The notes: generated by a model not told the origin, from the letters alone. Shown: positions 1 through 7,482, counted from the first letter of the stretch. The stretch: 22,835 nt of DNA from CAYRSS01 sp964426945 (GCA_964426945.1 CAYRSS010000059.1:1-22835); one strand, 5' to 3'. A program made the numbers and translations.

Positions 1-501
<501 letters not shown>

Positions 502-610
502 AGGAAGCGGGCTCCTTCAAGTTGAAAACTTGTTTTGAATTCTCGAGTTCCGGGGCGGATCAATGGCCAATGCCCCATTGCCAACTGGCAATCGGGAATT
601 GGCAACTGGA
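502..610 (-). repeat. groES-groEL spacer with nested TTGCCA/TGGCAA inverted repeats
   Basis: The 109-bp gap between groES and groEL holds a cluster of short overlapping inverted repeats at about 561-609. CAATGG (561-566) pairs with CCATTG (575-580), and ATTGCCA (577-583) pairs with TGGCAAT (586-592). A further TTGGCAACTGG copy lies at 599-609. On the mRNA these would form small stem-loops just after the groES stop. The downstream half carries the groEL Shine-Dalgarno. A processing site, an attenuator or a remnant of a dispersed intergenic repeat are all possible; no T-tract follows. Confidence 0.5.
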
Positions 611-907
611 CTAGTCGATCACGCCGAGCACGTCCGTCTCGTCCATGATGAGGTACTCTTCGCCGTCGACCTTGATCTCGGTGCCGGCGTAGCTGGTGAA
701 GAGCACCTGGTCGTTCTTCTTGAGCTGCATCTGGCTGCGGCTGCCGTCGTCGAGGAGCCGGCCGTTGCCCACCGCCAGGATGACGCCGCGCTTGGGCTTC
801 TCCTTCGCGCTGTCGGGCAGGACGATGCCACCGGCCGTCTTGGACTCGGCCTCCACCCGCTTGACGATCACCTTGTCACCCAGCGGCTTGATGTTCAGCT
901 TACCCAT
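611..907 (-). CDS. groES: Co-chaperonin GroES
   Basis: The 98-residue heptameric lid of the GroEL chamber, of typical length (about 95-100 aa). The family pattern is clear: IKPLGDKVIVKRVEAESKTAGGIVLPDSAKEKP at residues 7-39 (including the mobile loop that contacts GroEL), then RGVILAVGNGR, and YAGTEIKVDGEEYLIMDETDVLGVI at the C-terminus. The ATG at 907 is preceded by AAAGGAGAT at good spacing. It is followed by groEL on the same strand, almost certainly in one transcript. I see no CIRCE element (TTAGCACTC-N9-GAGTGCTAA) upstream, so HrcA control is not supported by this sequence. A 30-bp GC palindrome lies about 140 bp upstream of the start. Confidence 0.97.
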   Translation of the reverse strand: MGKLNIKPLGDKVIVKRVEAESKTAGGIVLPDSAKEKPKRGVILAVGNGRLLDDGSRSQMQLKKNDQVLFTSYAGTEIKVDGEEYLIMDETDVLGVID

Positions 908-1294
908 GCGATTCGATCTCCTTTCGTCGACAAGCTCAACCGTTTGATCCGGCCTTGACGGCGCCGGCGCCGCCTCGGCCCACAGCCCGCCCTTGGCGGG
1001 CCCGAGCCAGGCGCAGCACGGCCCTGCCCGAGGTTCTGCACGCGCGGTGCCACCCGCCCGCCGCGGCGGGCGGGTGGCGAACAGGGCCGCAACTGCATGA
1101 TTATCAACCAGTTACGGCAGGGTTGGCCCATCGGGCGGCCGCGGCCCGGCCGGGGCGGGTGCTGTCAATCCGGCCCCCCGAGCTCCGGGCCCTGCCAGAT
1201 TGGCAGCGGGAGGCCGCGGACCCTCGCCGGCTGGCGCCGGCCTCGGGCGGGCGAGGCGACCCCGCCTTCAGCCGGGGGCGGTGGGCCAGAAGCT
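908..1294. other. 387-bp non-coding gap between modB and groES
   Basis: No credible gene is visible. The gap holds the groES Shine-Dalgarno near 913-921, a perfect 30-bp palindrome at 1049-1078, and an isolated -10-like GATAAT on the minus strand at 1100-1105 without a good -35. Short open frames here have the skewed Gly/Arg/Pro composition of GC-rich shadow frames. No CIRCE-type heat-shock operator was found. Confidence 0.6.
1049..1078. repeat. Perfect 30-bp GC-only-core palindrome upstream of groES
   Basis: Bases 1049-1078 equal their own reverse complement over all 30 positions (arms GCCACCCGCCCGCCG / CGGCGGGCGGGTGGC). In RNA, either strand would fold into a very stable hairpin. It sits after the modB stop and before groES on the same strand. 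It could be the terminator of the modAB transcript (no T-run follows), a leader hairpin of groESL, or a protein-binding palindrome. Confidence 0.6.
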
Positions 1295-1945
1295 CTACCC
1301 CCGGCCGCGGGAGGCGACGCGGTTGAACAGCAGCAGGAGAGCGAAGCAGATCGCCGAGAGGACCAGCACCGTCGGCCACGCCCGGCTCATCCGCCCTTGT
1401 TCGTAGGCCGACCAGACGGCGATGGGCATCGTCGTCCGGCCCGGCTGCCAGCCGAAGACCATGACCGTCGCCCCGAACTCGCCCAGCGCCCGGGCGAAGC
1501 CGAGCACCTGGCCGCTGAGGATGCCGCGGCGGGCCATCGGCAGGCTGACGTGCCAGAAGGTCCGCCAGCGCGAAGCCCCCATGATCGCGGCGATTTCCTC
1601 GAACTCGTGCTCGACGCCGGCGAAGGCCGCCTTGGTCGGCAGGTAGACCAGTGGGAACGCGACGATCGCCGCGGCCAGCACCGCCCCTTCGAATCGGAAG
1701 AGGACCGAGTAGCCCAGCGTGTCGTGAAGCAGCGAGCCGATCCACCCGCGCGAGCCAAGCGTCACGATGATGAGATAGCCCACCACCGTGGGCGGCAGCA
1801 CCAGCGGCAGCGTGAGCATGGTTTCCAGCGCGCTCTTGCCGCGGAACCGCGCGCGGGCCAGCGCGAAAGCCAGCGGCACCGCCACGACGGTGATGGCCAG
1901 CGTGGCGGAACCCGCGATCAGCAGCGAGAGCACGACGGGGCTCAC
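1295..1945 (-). CDS. modB: Molybdate ABC transporter permease ModB
   Basis: A 216-residue inner-membrane permease of the molybdate/tungstate importer, matching the usual ModB length of about 225. It has about five hydrophobic segments (residues 5-30, 45-65, 86-105, 145-165, 190-210). The EAA loop that docks onto the ATPase reads EIAAIMGASRWRTFWHVSLP at 117-136, and is followed by the ModB-typical RALGEFGATVMVFG at 152-165. The start is GTG at 1945, overlapping the modA stop in a GTGA arrangement, so the two are translationally coupled. No modC ATPase follows: the next gene downstream on this strand is groES, after a 387-bp gap. The EAA loop is intact, so a ModC-like ATPase must be supplied in trans. 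Confidence 0.93.
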   Translation of the reverse strand: MSPVVLSLLIAGSATLAITVVAVPLAFALARARFRGKSALETMLTLPLVLPPTVVGYLIIVTLGSRGWIGSLLHDTLGYSVLFRFEGAVLAAAIVAFPLVYLPTKAAFAGVEHEFEEIAAIMGASRWRTFWHVSLPMARRGILSGQVLGFARALGEFGATVMVFGWQPGRTTMPIAVWSAYEQGRMSRAWPTVLVLSAICFALLLLFNRVASRGRG

Positions 1946-2784
1946 GGGGGCGAGTCCGGCTTCGGAGTGGCGGGTGGCTGAGCCTCGCGCGAACGCGGAT
2001 CCTCATCGGTCGGCCGACGCGGCAGGGCGAAGCCGTGCGATTCGAGGATCTTTCGCGCGGCGTCGCTCTCGAAGAAGGCCACGAACGCCGTCGCCGCCTC
2101 GGGCCGATCGCAGCGGCGCAGCACGATCGCGGGGTACTCAATCGGCTCGTGCCAGTCGGCCTCGGCGATCGCGTGGACACGCACCTTGTCGCCGACCAGC
2201 CGCGCGTCGGTCGCGTAGACCACCCCGGCGTCCACCTCGCCGCGCTCGACGTAGTCGAGCACCTGGCGCACGTTGGTGCCGTAGACGAGGCGGCTCTTCA
2301 GGCCGTCGAGCAGCTTGAGCTTCTCGAGCACCTGTCGCGCGTACAGCCCCGCGGGCACGGTGTCGGGTTCGCCGATCGCGACGCGGGCAAGCCTGTGCTC
2401 CGCCAGCGAATGGAACGTCAGCGTGGGGCCGCGATCCGCCGCGGGGGTGATGAGCACGAGCCGGTTGAGCGCCACCACGCGCCGCGCGGGCTCATCGGCG
2501 AGCTTCTCTTGGATGAGCACTTCGACCTGTTCGCTGGCGGCGGAGATGAAGACGTCCACCGCCGCGCCGCTGCGGATCTGGGCGAGCAACTGGCCGGAAG
2601 AGCCGAACACCAGTTCGACCCTGCCGCCGTGCTGCTTCTCGAACGCGGCGGCGATCTCGCCGGCGGCTTCGCGCAGACTGATGGCGACGGAGACGCGCAG
2701 CGGCCGCTCTGCCCGCAGCGACGTTGCCCCCGCCCCGCCGAGGGAAAGCCAGCTTACACCCAGGATGATCGCAGCCCATCGCAT
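1942..2784 (-). CDS. modA: Molybdate ABC transporter substrate-binding protein ModA
   Basis: A 280-residue periplasmic molybdate-binding protein. An N-terminal hydrophobic signal segment (about residues 4-22) is followed by the family pattern: VSVAISLREAAGEIAAAFEK at 31-50 (ligand Ser near 36), FGSSGQLLAQI at 60-70 (ligand Ser 62/63), VFISA at 78-82, and the C-lobe KSRLVYGTNVRQVLDYVERG with DAGVVYATDA to residue 194 (Val and Tyr of the oxyanion site). I see no lipobox, so a soluble periplasmic form is likely. The last 25 or so residues are Pro-rich and charged, extending beyond the normal fold. It begins 24 nt after the SGNH hydrolase stop and overlaps modB by 4 nt. The Shine-Dalgarno is weak. 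Confidence 0.94.
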   Translation of the reverse strand: MRWAAIILGVSWLSLGGAGATSLRAERPLRVSVAISLREAAGEIAAAFEKQHGGRVELVFGSSGQLLAQIRSGAAVDVFISAASEQVEVLIQEKLADEPARRVVALNRLVLITPAADRGPTLTFHSLAEHRLARVAIGEPDTVPAGLYARQVLEKLKLLDGLKSRLVYGTNVRQVLDYVERGEVDAGVVYATDARLVGDKVRVHAIAEADWHEPIEYPAIVLRRCDRPEAATAFVAFFESDAARKILESHGFALPRRPTDEDPRSREAQPPATPKPDSPP

Positions 2785-2808
2785 GGCAGGAGCGGCCCCA
2801 CGACCGGG

Positions 2809-3636
2809 CTACTTCTTCGTCGGCTCGCCGAGCAGTTCGGCCAGCTTCGGCTCGATCGCCGTCGCCCATCGCTGGTAGCCGGCCTCGGAGAGGTGCAGGA
2901 AGTCCGGCATGATCTCGCGCGAGATCGTGCCGTCATCGTTCACAAACTGCTTGCCGATGTCGAGGTAGTGAACGCTGCTGCCGTCGTGCAGGCGCGAGAT
3001 CGTTTCGTTGATCCGCGCAATCTTGTCGCGGTCGCCGCCGGGCTTCTCGCCCCGGGGGAAGATCGCCAGCAGCAGGATTTTCGCCTGCGGCTGCTTGTCG
3101 CGGATTCGCTTGACGATCGTCGTCACGCCCTCGGCGATGTCGGCCTCCGACGCGCCGGCCACGTTGTTGGTGCCGATCATGATGACGATCGCCTTCGGAT
3201 GGATGTAGTCCAGGTTGCCGTTGGCGATGCGCCACAGGACGTGCTGGGTGCCGTCGCCGCCGATCCCCGCGTTCATCGCCACCCGGTCGGCGTAATGTTT
3301 CTCCCACACGGCCTTGCCCGCGCCTTCCCAGCCCTGGGTGATCGAGTCGCCGAGAAAGACCAGCTCGAAGTCGCCCTTGCGGGCGCGCTCGTTGATGGTC
3401 TCGTGTCGCTTAGTCCACCATTCCGCCTCGCGCGGCTCAGCCTTGAGCGTAACCGGCAGCGCTTTGTCCGCCGCTGCGGGCTTGGCCTCGGCCGGGGCGG
3501 GTGGCGTTTTCGGCCCTTCGGCCCGGGCCGCGGTTGGCGGCGCCGTCAGGAAGGCCGCGGCCAGGGCGAGCGATGCCAGCCCCGACGTGAAAAACCGACG
3601 CCACCACCGTGCATCCAACGACTGTGCGTAAGACAT
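2809..3636 (-). CDS. Secreted SGNH/GDSL hydrolase (PAF-acetylhydrolase-like)
   Basis: A 275-residue predicted secreted esterase/acetylhydrolase. A Sec signal peptide lies at about 11-39 (WWRR, then a hydrophobic stretch ending in ARA), followed by a Pro/Ala/Lys linker. The SGNH blocks are all present: GDS at 96-98 (nucleophile Ser98), NAGIGGDGTQ with Gly124, GTNN at 155-158 (Asn157), and DFLH at 245-248 (Asp245/His248). The QGWEGAGKAVWEKHY and GTQHVLWRI stretches match the platelet-activating-factor acetylhydrolase beta-like group, often linked to carbohydrate O-deacetylation; the substrate is unknown. The start is ATG 3636 with GGGGAG upstream; a longer in-frame version would read through a tRNA gene and is not real. 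modA follows after 24 nt, so cotranscription is plausible, though the functional link is unclear. Confidence 0.88.
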   Translation of the reverse strand: MSYAQSLDARWWRRFFTSGLASLALAAAFLTAPPTAARAEGPKTPPAPAEAKPAAADKALPVTLKAEPREAEWWTKRHETINERARKGDFELVFLGDSITQGWEGAGKAVWEKHYADRVAMNAGIGGDGTQHVLWRIANGNLDYIHPKAIVIMIGTNNVAGASEADIAEGVTTIVKRIRDKQPQAKILLLAIFPRGEKPGGDRDKIARINETISRLHDGSSVHYLDIGKQFVNDDGTISREIMPDFLHLSEAGYQRWATAIEPKLAELLGEPTKK

Positions 3637-3647
3637 GGTGCCAACTC

Positions 3648-3669
3648 CCCGTGGTTCGACCCCCACGGG
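3648..3669 (-). promoter_or_regulatory. Leader hairpin overlapping the SGNH hydrolase ribosome-binding site
   Basis: CCCGTGG (3648-3654) and CCACGGG (3663-3669) form a 7-bp inverted repeat with an 8-nt loop. In the minus-strand mRNA, the 3' arm runs into the GGGGAG that serves as Shine-Dalgarno about 8 nt before ATG 3636, so folding would partly hide the ribosome-binding site. Regulatory use is inferred only. Confidence 0.35.
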
Positions 3670-3720
3670 CAGACGGCGTCGAGTCGCCGGGCCGGCGGGG
3701 GTTACTGGATTCCTGCGGAT

Positions 3721-3804
3721 TGCCGGAGGTGGGAATCGAACCCACACTCTGTTGCCAGAACGGGATTTTGAATCCCGCGCGTCTGCCAGTTCCGCCACTC
3801 CGGC
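3721..3804 (-). tRNA. tRNA-Leu (anticodon CAA)
   Basis: An 84-nt class II tRNA. The acceptor stem GCCGGAG (3798-3804) pairs with CTCCGGC (3722-3728), and the discriminator A is at 3721. The D-arm contains the A-box-like GGCAGACGC. The anticodon stem CGGGA/TCCCG closes the loop TTCAAAA, giving anticodon CAA at 3768-3770. A long variable arm follows, then the T-arm GTGGG-TTCGATT-CCCAC. CCA is not encoded (ATC follows), so it must be added post-transcriptionally. The long variable arm and CAA anticodon indicate leucine, reading UUG codons. Confidence 0.96.
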
Positions 3805-3838
3805 GCGACTCGCCGCGATGGGCGAAGCCGAACAGATC

Positions 3839-3866
3839 ATCGTACCCCTGCGCAGGGGGCACGCAA
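3839..3866 (-). promoter_or_regulatory. Putative tRNA-Leu promoter with palindromic spacer
   Basis: On the minus strand, TTGCGT (3861-3866) and TACGAT (3839-3844) are separated by 16 nt, placing the start about 28 nt before the tRNA 5' end. The spacer is almost entirely the perfect palindrome CCCCTGCGCAGGGG (3845-3858). The hexamers match the sigma-70 consensus only partly (-10: 4 of 6). Confidence 0.4.
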
Positions 3867-3944
3867 GCAACGCTGGACGGCGGCGCCCAAGCCCCCGACA
3901 CTCTCCCACCGCCCGCCGCACGAGCAGGCCGGCACCGCGACCCC

Positions 3945-6071
3945 ATGGCGTTATCCATCCATCCCGAACCGCCTTCGCCCGCCGGCGAGAAGACGCCCAT
4001 GGGCGGCGCGTGGCGGTGCGGCCAGATCCTCTGCGCGGCCGTGGCCCTCGGCACCTTCGCGGTGGTAGCGCTGAACGGCTACTGCTACGACTCGATCGAG
4101 ATCGTCCGCGACAGCCCGATCGTCCACGAGCCGGGCCGCTGGCTGGACGCCTGGACCACCGACTACTGGTACCAGGGCGCCGACAAGACCCCCAATCGCG
4201 ACCTCCTCTATCGCCCGGTGGCGATCCTCTCCTACCGGATCGTTACCGCGATCGCCGGCCCGGGCGCGACGGCGCAGCACCTGCTCAACATCGCACTGCA
4301 TGCGGCGGTGTGTGTGCTCGTGGTATGCGTCGGTCGGCGGCTGAACCTCGCTGTAGCGGCGGCCACCGCGGCGGGGCTGCTGTTCGCCGTGCTGCCGATC
4401 CACACGGAGGTCGTGGCCGACGTCGTGGGACGGGCGGAATTGCTGGCGACGGCCGGCGTGCTGACCGCCCTGCTGCTGCACCGGCTGGCGATGACGGCGC
4501 CGACGGGCGGCGGGCGCGTCGCGGGAATGGCGGGCGTTTTCATCGCGTTGTTCCTGGCCATGGGGGCCAAGGAGAGCGGCGTCGCGGGCGCGGGGATTCT
4601 CGTCGCCGCCGATGCCTGGTGGTCACGCGCGACGGGCGCGCCGTCGTGGTGGCGGCTGCGAACCGCGCTGCGTCTCGCGCCCGTGTTCGCCGCCGCGGGA
4701 CTGTACCTGCTGCTGCGTTACTTCGCGCTGGACGGGCAGCTTCACGCCGCCCCCGCGGTGTCGAAGTCGGTCAACGTCCTCGTTGACGCGCCGGCATGGC
4801 AGCGGGCGCTCGGTGTCGTGCAGTTGTGGGGGCTCTACTGGATCAAGACGATCTACCCGCGCGTACTGTGCATCGATTACTCGGTGAACGCGCTGCGCCT
4901 GGCGACGGCCGTCACCGATCCGCAGGTGCTCATCGGGGCGGCGGCTCTGTTGCTCCTCGTTGGAGCGGCGGTGAAGAGTTGGCGTGCCGGTCGGCGAGAC
5001 GTGGCTCTGCTCGCGGCGGCGATCGTGCTGGCCTACCTGCCGGCGTCGAACGCCATCGTGCTGGTCCAGGTCTTTTTCGCCGAGCGTATCTGGTACCTGC
5101 CGTCGGTCTTTGTCGCGCTGCTTGCCGGCGTGGTCTGGGGAACGCGGCCGAGAAGCGGGGCGTGGCGGACGCTGGGAATCGTGCTGCTCGTGGCGATGGC
5201 CGGGCGGTCGGCCCTGCGGGCCACCGAGTGGCGCGACAACGGCGTGCTCTTTCAGAGCGCGTTCCGCGATCATCCCGAGGCGGTCGGCGTGCAACTGGCC
5301 TACGGCCAGTGGTTGGCCGACGCGGGGCACTACGCGGAGGGCACGTCGCTGATTGAACAGGCCCTGAGTGTGGACCCCGGCCTGACCGACGCTCACCGTG
5401 CGCTCGGCGTGATTCATCTTCGGGCGGGACAGCCGGCGACCGCGCTGTACCACTTGCGCATCGCTCAGCAGCAGGCGCCGAATCCGCGCTTTGAGGCGAT
5501 GCTGCGCGAGGCGGCGGAACAGACCGCGGCCGACGCGGACCGGGCGCTGGCCCCCCTGCGGGCTGCGGCCGACGCCCCGGAGGCGGATCGCGCGGCGAAG
5601 CTGGCATACATCGCGGCGCTACTCGAACACGCCCGGACGGAGGAAGCCCTCGACCGGCTGGCACGCGGCGAGCCCACGGTAGCCGGCGACCTCGACTGGC
5701 AGCGGCAGTATGCGGTGGCGCTGGTCATGGCCGGCCGGGCCGATGAGGCGATCGAGCGGTATCGACAGTGCCAGAACCTGGCACCGAACGACTCGGATGT
5801 GCTGGTCGAGCTGGCGGCGATGCTGCTGGAGCGCCGAGCGCCGGGCGACCTGGACGAGGCCGACGCCCTCTCGGGCCGCGCGGTCGCGCTCGCACCGCAG
5901 TCGGCGGGGCCGCTGGTGATCCGGGCGGAGGTGCTGGCCCTGCGGGGCGATGTGGCCGGCGCGCTGGCCATCTATGACCGGCTGATCGCCGCCGCTCCCC
6001 CTGACAGCGAGGCCCGGCGCCAATGGATCGGCCGGGCCCGGGCGCTGGGCTGGCGCGGAGCGAAGCCGTAG
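3945..6071 (+). CDS. TMTC-like GT-C membrane glycosyltransferase with C-terminal TPRs
   Basis: A 708-residue polytopic protein. Residues about 24-425 form a GT-C-type membrane domain with some ten hydrophobic segments and hallmarks of the TMTC/DUF1736 family: LLYRPVAILSYR near 87-98, LLFAVLPIHTEVVADVVGRA at 145-164, GAKESG near 207-212, and PASNAIVLVQVFFAERIWYLPS at 366-387. Residues about 440-700 are TPR-like helical repeats, for example HYAEGTSLIEQALSVDPG and RADEAIERYRQCQNLAPND. Eukaryotic TMTCs transfer mannose from dolichyl-phosphate mannose to proteins; a polyprenyl-phosphate-sugar-dependent activity at the outer face of the membrane is inferred. The first-loop acidic motif reads YDSIEIV, so the second acidic residue is not adjacent as in many relatives. 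ATG 3945 is chosen; ATG 3999 (GGCGAG upstream) is an alternative. It is convergent with the GT2 gene 15 bp away. Confidence 0.85.
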   Translation: MALSIHPEPPSPAGEKTPMGGAWRCGQILCAAVALGTFAVVALNGYCYDSIEIVRDSPIVHEPGRWLDAWTTDYWYQGADKTPNRDLLYRPVAILSYRIVTAIAGPGATAQHLLNIALHAAVCVLVVCVGRRLNLAVAAATAAGLLFAVLPIHTEVVADVVGRAELLATAGVLTALLLHRLAMTAPTGGGRVAGMAGVFIALFLAMGAKESGVAGAGILVAADAWWSRATGAPSWWRLRTALRLAPVFAAAGLYLLLRYFALDGQLHAAPAVSKSVNVLVDAPAWQRALGVVQLWGLYWIKTIYPRVLCIDYSVNALRLATAVTDPQVLIGAAALLLLVGAAVKSWRAGRRDVALLAAAIVLAYLPASNAIVLVQVFFAERIWYLPSVFVALLAGVVWGTRPRSGAWRTLGIVLLVAMAGRSALRATEWRDNGVLFQSAFRDHPEAVGVQLAYGQWLADAGHYAEGTSLIEQALSVDPGLTDAHRALGVIHLRAGQPATALYHLRIAQQQAPNPRFEAMLREAAEQTAADADRALAPLRAAADAPEADRAAKLAYIAALLEHARTEEALDRLARGEPTVAGDLDWQRQYAVALVMAGRADEAIERYRQCQNLAPNDSDVLVELAAMLLERRAPGDLDEADALSGRAVALAPQSAGPLVIRAEVLALRGDVAGALAIYDRLIAAAPPDSEARRQWIGRARALGWRGAKP

Positions 6072-6086
6072 CCCGCGGCCTGGTTC

Positions 6087-6878
6087 TTAGGGACTCAGCC
6101 GCCGCACCGCCACGATCTGCTTCGGCGCACGCAGAACGCGGTAGCGCAGCAGCAGCCCCACCGTCCGCCGCATCGTGCTCCACACGCGCATCTTGCTGGC
6201 GCCGGCCTTCGCGTCGTAGCGCAGCACCATGCCTACCTCGCCAAAGCGTGCCCCGATCTTCGCGAGTTGGAGCAGGATCTCGGCCATGCAGGTGAAGCCG
6301 CGCTCCGCGCAGAACCGGGGGCCCCACGTCGCCAGCGCCCGCGTCAGCACTTCCGCACGATAGAGCCGGTAGCCACACGTGTAGTCGCGGACGCCGCGCA
6401 CCGGATACACCGCCTGAAACAGCAGCCGCGCCCCCAGCGAGGTCAGGCGACGCAGAGCACTGAGCCCCACAACCTCCGCCCCGGCGCGATAGCGCGAGGC
6501 GATCACGACGTCGAGTGACGCCCGTTCCAGCAGGGCCAGCATCGGCTCGATCAGTTCAGGCGGCTGGGTGTTGTCGGCGTCCATGGTGACGATGACATCC
6601 CCCTCGCCCGCCCGGGCCACGGCGGCGATGAGCGCGTCGCGGATCGTGACCCCGAGGCCGCAGTTCTGCTCGTGGATGAGGATCTCGATCGGATGGGTGG
6701 CGGCCAGTTCCGCGAGCCGCTCGGCGGTGCCGTCGGTGCTGCCGTCGTCGACGATCACGAACCGCAGTCGCCCGCTGCGGCCCGGGGGGGTCTGCATCCA
6801 GCGCTCGACGAGCGGCGCCAGGTTCTCGCGCTCGTTGTACGCGGGCAGGGCGACGATCACGGCGGGTTCGGTCGGCAA
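6087..6878 (-). CDS. Family 2 glycosyltransferase, polyprenyl-phosphate mannose/glucose synthase-like
   Basis: A 263-residue soluble GT-A enzyme resembling Dpm1-type synthases that transfer a sugar from a nucleotide donor to polyprenyl phosphate on the cytoplasmic face. Visible motifs are VALPAYNERENL at 9-20, VIVDDGSTDGT at 41-51, the metal-binding DAD at 100-102 within VTMDADNTQPP, ASRYRAGAEV at 127-136, and the acceptor-side RDYTCGYRLYR at 164-174. No membrane helices follow the catalytic domain, unlike Dpm synthases with C-terminal TM or GtrA domains. The start is TTG 6878, supported by AGGAG seven bases upstream. It ends 15 bp from the convergent TMTC-like gene; its product is a plausible donor for that enzyme. 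Mannose versus glucose cannot be told from sequence. Confidence 0.88.
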   Translation of the reverse strand: MPTEPAVIVALPAYNERENLAPLVERWMQTPPGRSGRLRFVIVDDGSTDGTAERLAELAATHPIEILIHEQNCGLGVTIRDALIAAVARAGEGDVIVTMDADNTQPPELIEPMLALLERASLDVVIASRYRAGAEVVGLSALRRLTSLGARLLFQAVYPVRGVRDYTCGYRLYRAEVLTRALATWGPRFCAERGFTCMAEILLQLAKIGARFGEVGMVLRYDAKAGASKMRVWSTMRRTVGLLLRYRVLRAPKQIVAVRRLSP

Positions 6879-6957
6879 GTCGCGGCTCCTGGCCGCAGGG
6901 CGGCCGCCGGGCGACAGTTTGGCCTGGCGCGGCGGCGGCGTCGAGCCACAGGGCGGG

Positions 6958-6987
6958 TTGATCCCGGCCCCGCAGAATCCGTAGAAT
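6958..6987 (+). promoter_or_regulatory. Putative sigma-70 promoter for the FmdB-like gene
   Basis: TTGATC (6958-6963) and TAGAAT (6982-6987) are separated by 18 nt. The -10 matches consensus at 5 of 6 and the -35 at 4 of 6. Predicted transcription starts near 6994, about 75 nt before the ATG at 7069. Confidence 0.45.
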
Positions 6988-7068
6988 CACAGGCAGCGGC
7001 GGCCGACCGGCTCCGCGGCGTCGCCAACGGGGGCGTGCCGGACCACGATCGCACCACGCAGAGAGCCC

Positions 7069-7365
7069 ATGCCCATCTACGTCTACGAAACCACCGACGA
7101 CACGCGACCCCGCGAGCAATTCGAGTTCCTGCAGGCGATGTCCGACCCGCCGCTGACGAAGCACCCGGAGACGGGAGTGGCGATCCGGCGGGTCGTCGCC
7201 GCCCCTTCGCTGCCCGGCCGGCCGGTCTCGATGTCCACCGAGCAGGCCCTCAAAGACAAGAATCTCGACCGCCTCGGCTTCACCAAGTACGTCAAGACCG
7301 GCGACGGCAGCTATGAGAAGCGCGCCGGCGCCGCGGGGCCCGACTACCTCCAGCGCGACGCCTGA
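7069..7365 (+). CDS. FmdB-like small protein lacking zinc-ribbon cysteines
   Basis: A 98-residue protein with the N-terminal signature of FmdB/CxxC_CXXC_SSSS regulators (MPIYVYET, then FEFLQAMSDPPLTKHPETG and AIRRVV, residues 1-45). The zinc-ribbon cysteines of that family are absent; the protein has no cysteine at all. The C-terminal half (STEQALKDKNLDRLGFTKYVKTGDGSYEK) is basic and probably structured. Canonical members are presumed metal-binding regulators; this version cannot bind zinc that way, so its role is unknown. It precedes the sugar-ABC operon by 117 bp on the same strand. The Shine-Dalgarno is weak (AGAGAG). Confidence 0.7.
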   Translation: MPIYVYETTDDTRPREQFEFLQAMSDPPLTKHPETGVAIRRVVAAPSLPGRPVSMSTEQALKDKNLDRLGFTKYVKTGDGSYEKRAGAAGPDYLQRDA

Positions 7366-7482
7366 CCGAATCCCGCGCCGCCAGTCACGCCGATTGCGCC
7401 GCGTGCAACCCACGCGCGGGGCGGGTATCCTCACGCGCCGACCCGATCGAGCGGGGCCGGATACCGCGGAGGACCACCGACC

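Larger units (their letters stand above)
3637..3944. other. 308-bp divergent intergenic region containing tRNA-Leu
   Basis: The region separates the minus-strand hydrolase from the plus-strand GT-C protein. It contains the tRNA-Leu gene, its likely promoter, and a hairpin in the hydrolase leader. I found no convincing plus-strand promoter or Shine-Dalgarno for the downstream gene. Confidence 0.6.

Noticed and set aside
908..1100. A CIRCE heat-shock operator upstream of groES
   Set aside because: I looked for TTAGCACTC-N9-GAGTGCTAA on both strands and found nothing close.
2035..3771. A 578-codon plus-strand open frame opposite modA and the SGNH hydrolase
   Set aside because: Its translation is rich in Arg/His/Val/Asp with no domain pattern, and the opposite strand encodes two clear families. 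It is a GC-driven antisense shadow.
3637..3921. A 95-residue upstream extension of the SGNH hydrolase in the same frame
   Set aside because: It reads through the tRNA-Leu gene (the GVAELADARDSKSRSGNR translation is typical of tRNA), and the signal peptide starts cleanly after ATG 3636 with its own ribosome-binding site.
7400..7416. CGCGTG-N5-CACGCG inverted repeat before the sugar-binding protein gene as a LacI-type operator
   Set aside because: Only a 6-bp GC stem with no match to a known operator and no LacI regulator nearby; such repeats are expected by chance at this GC content.
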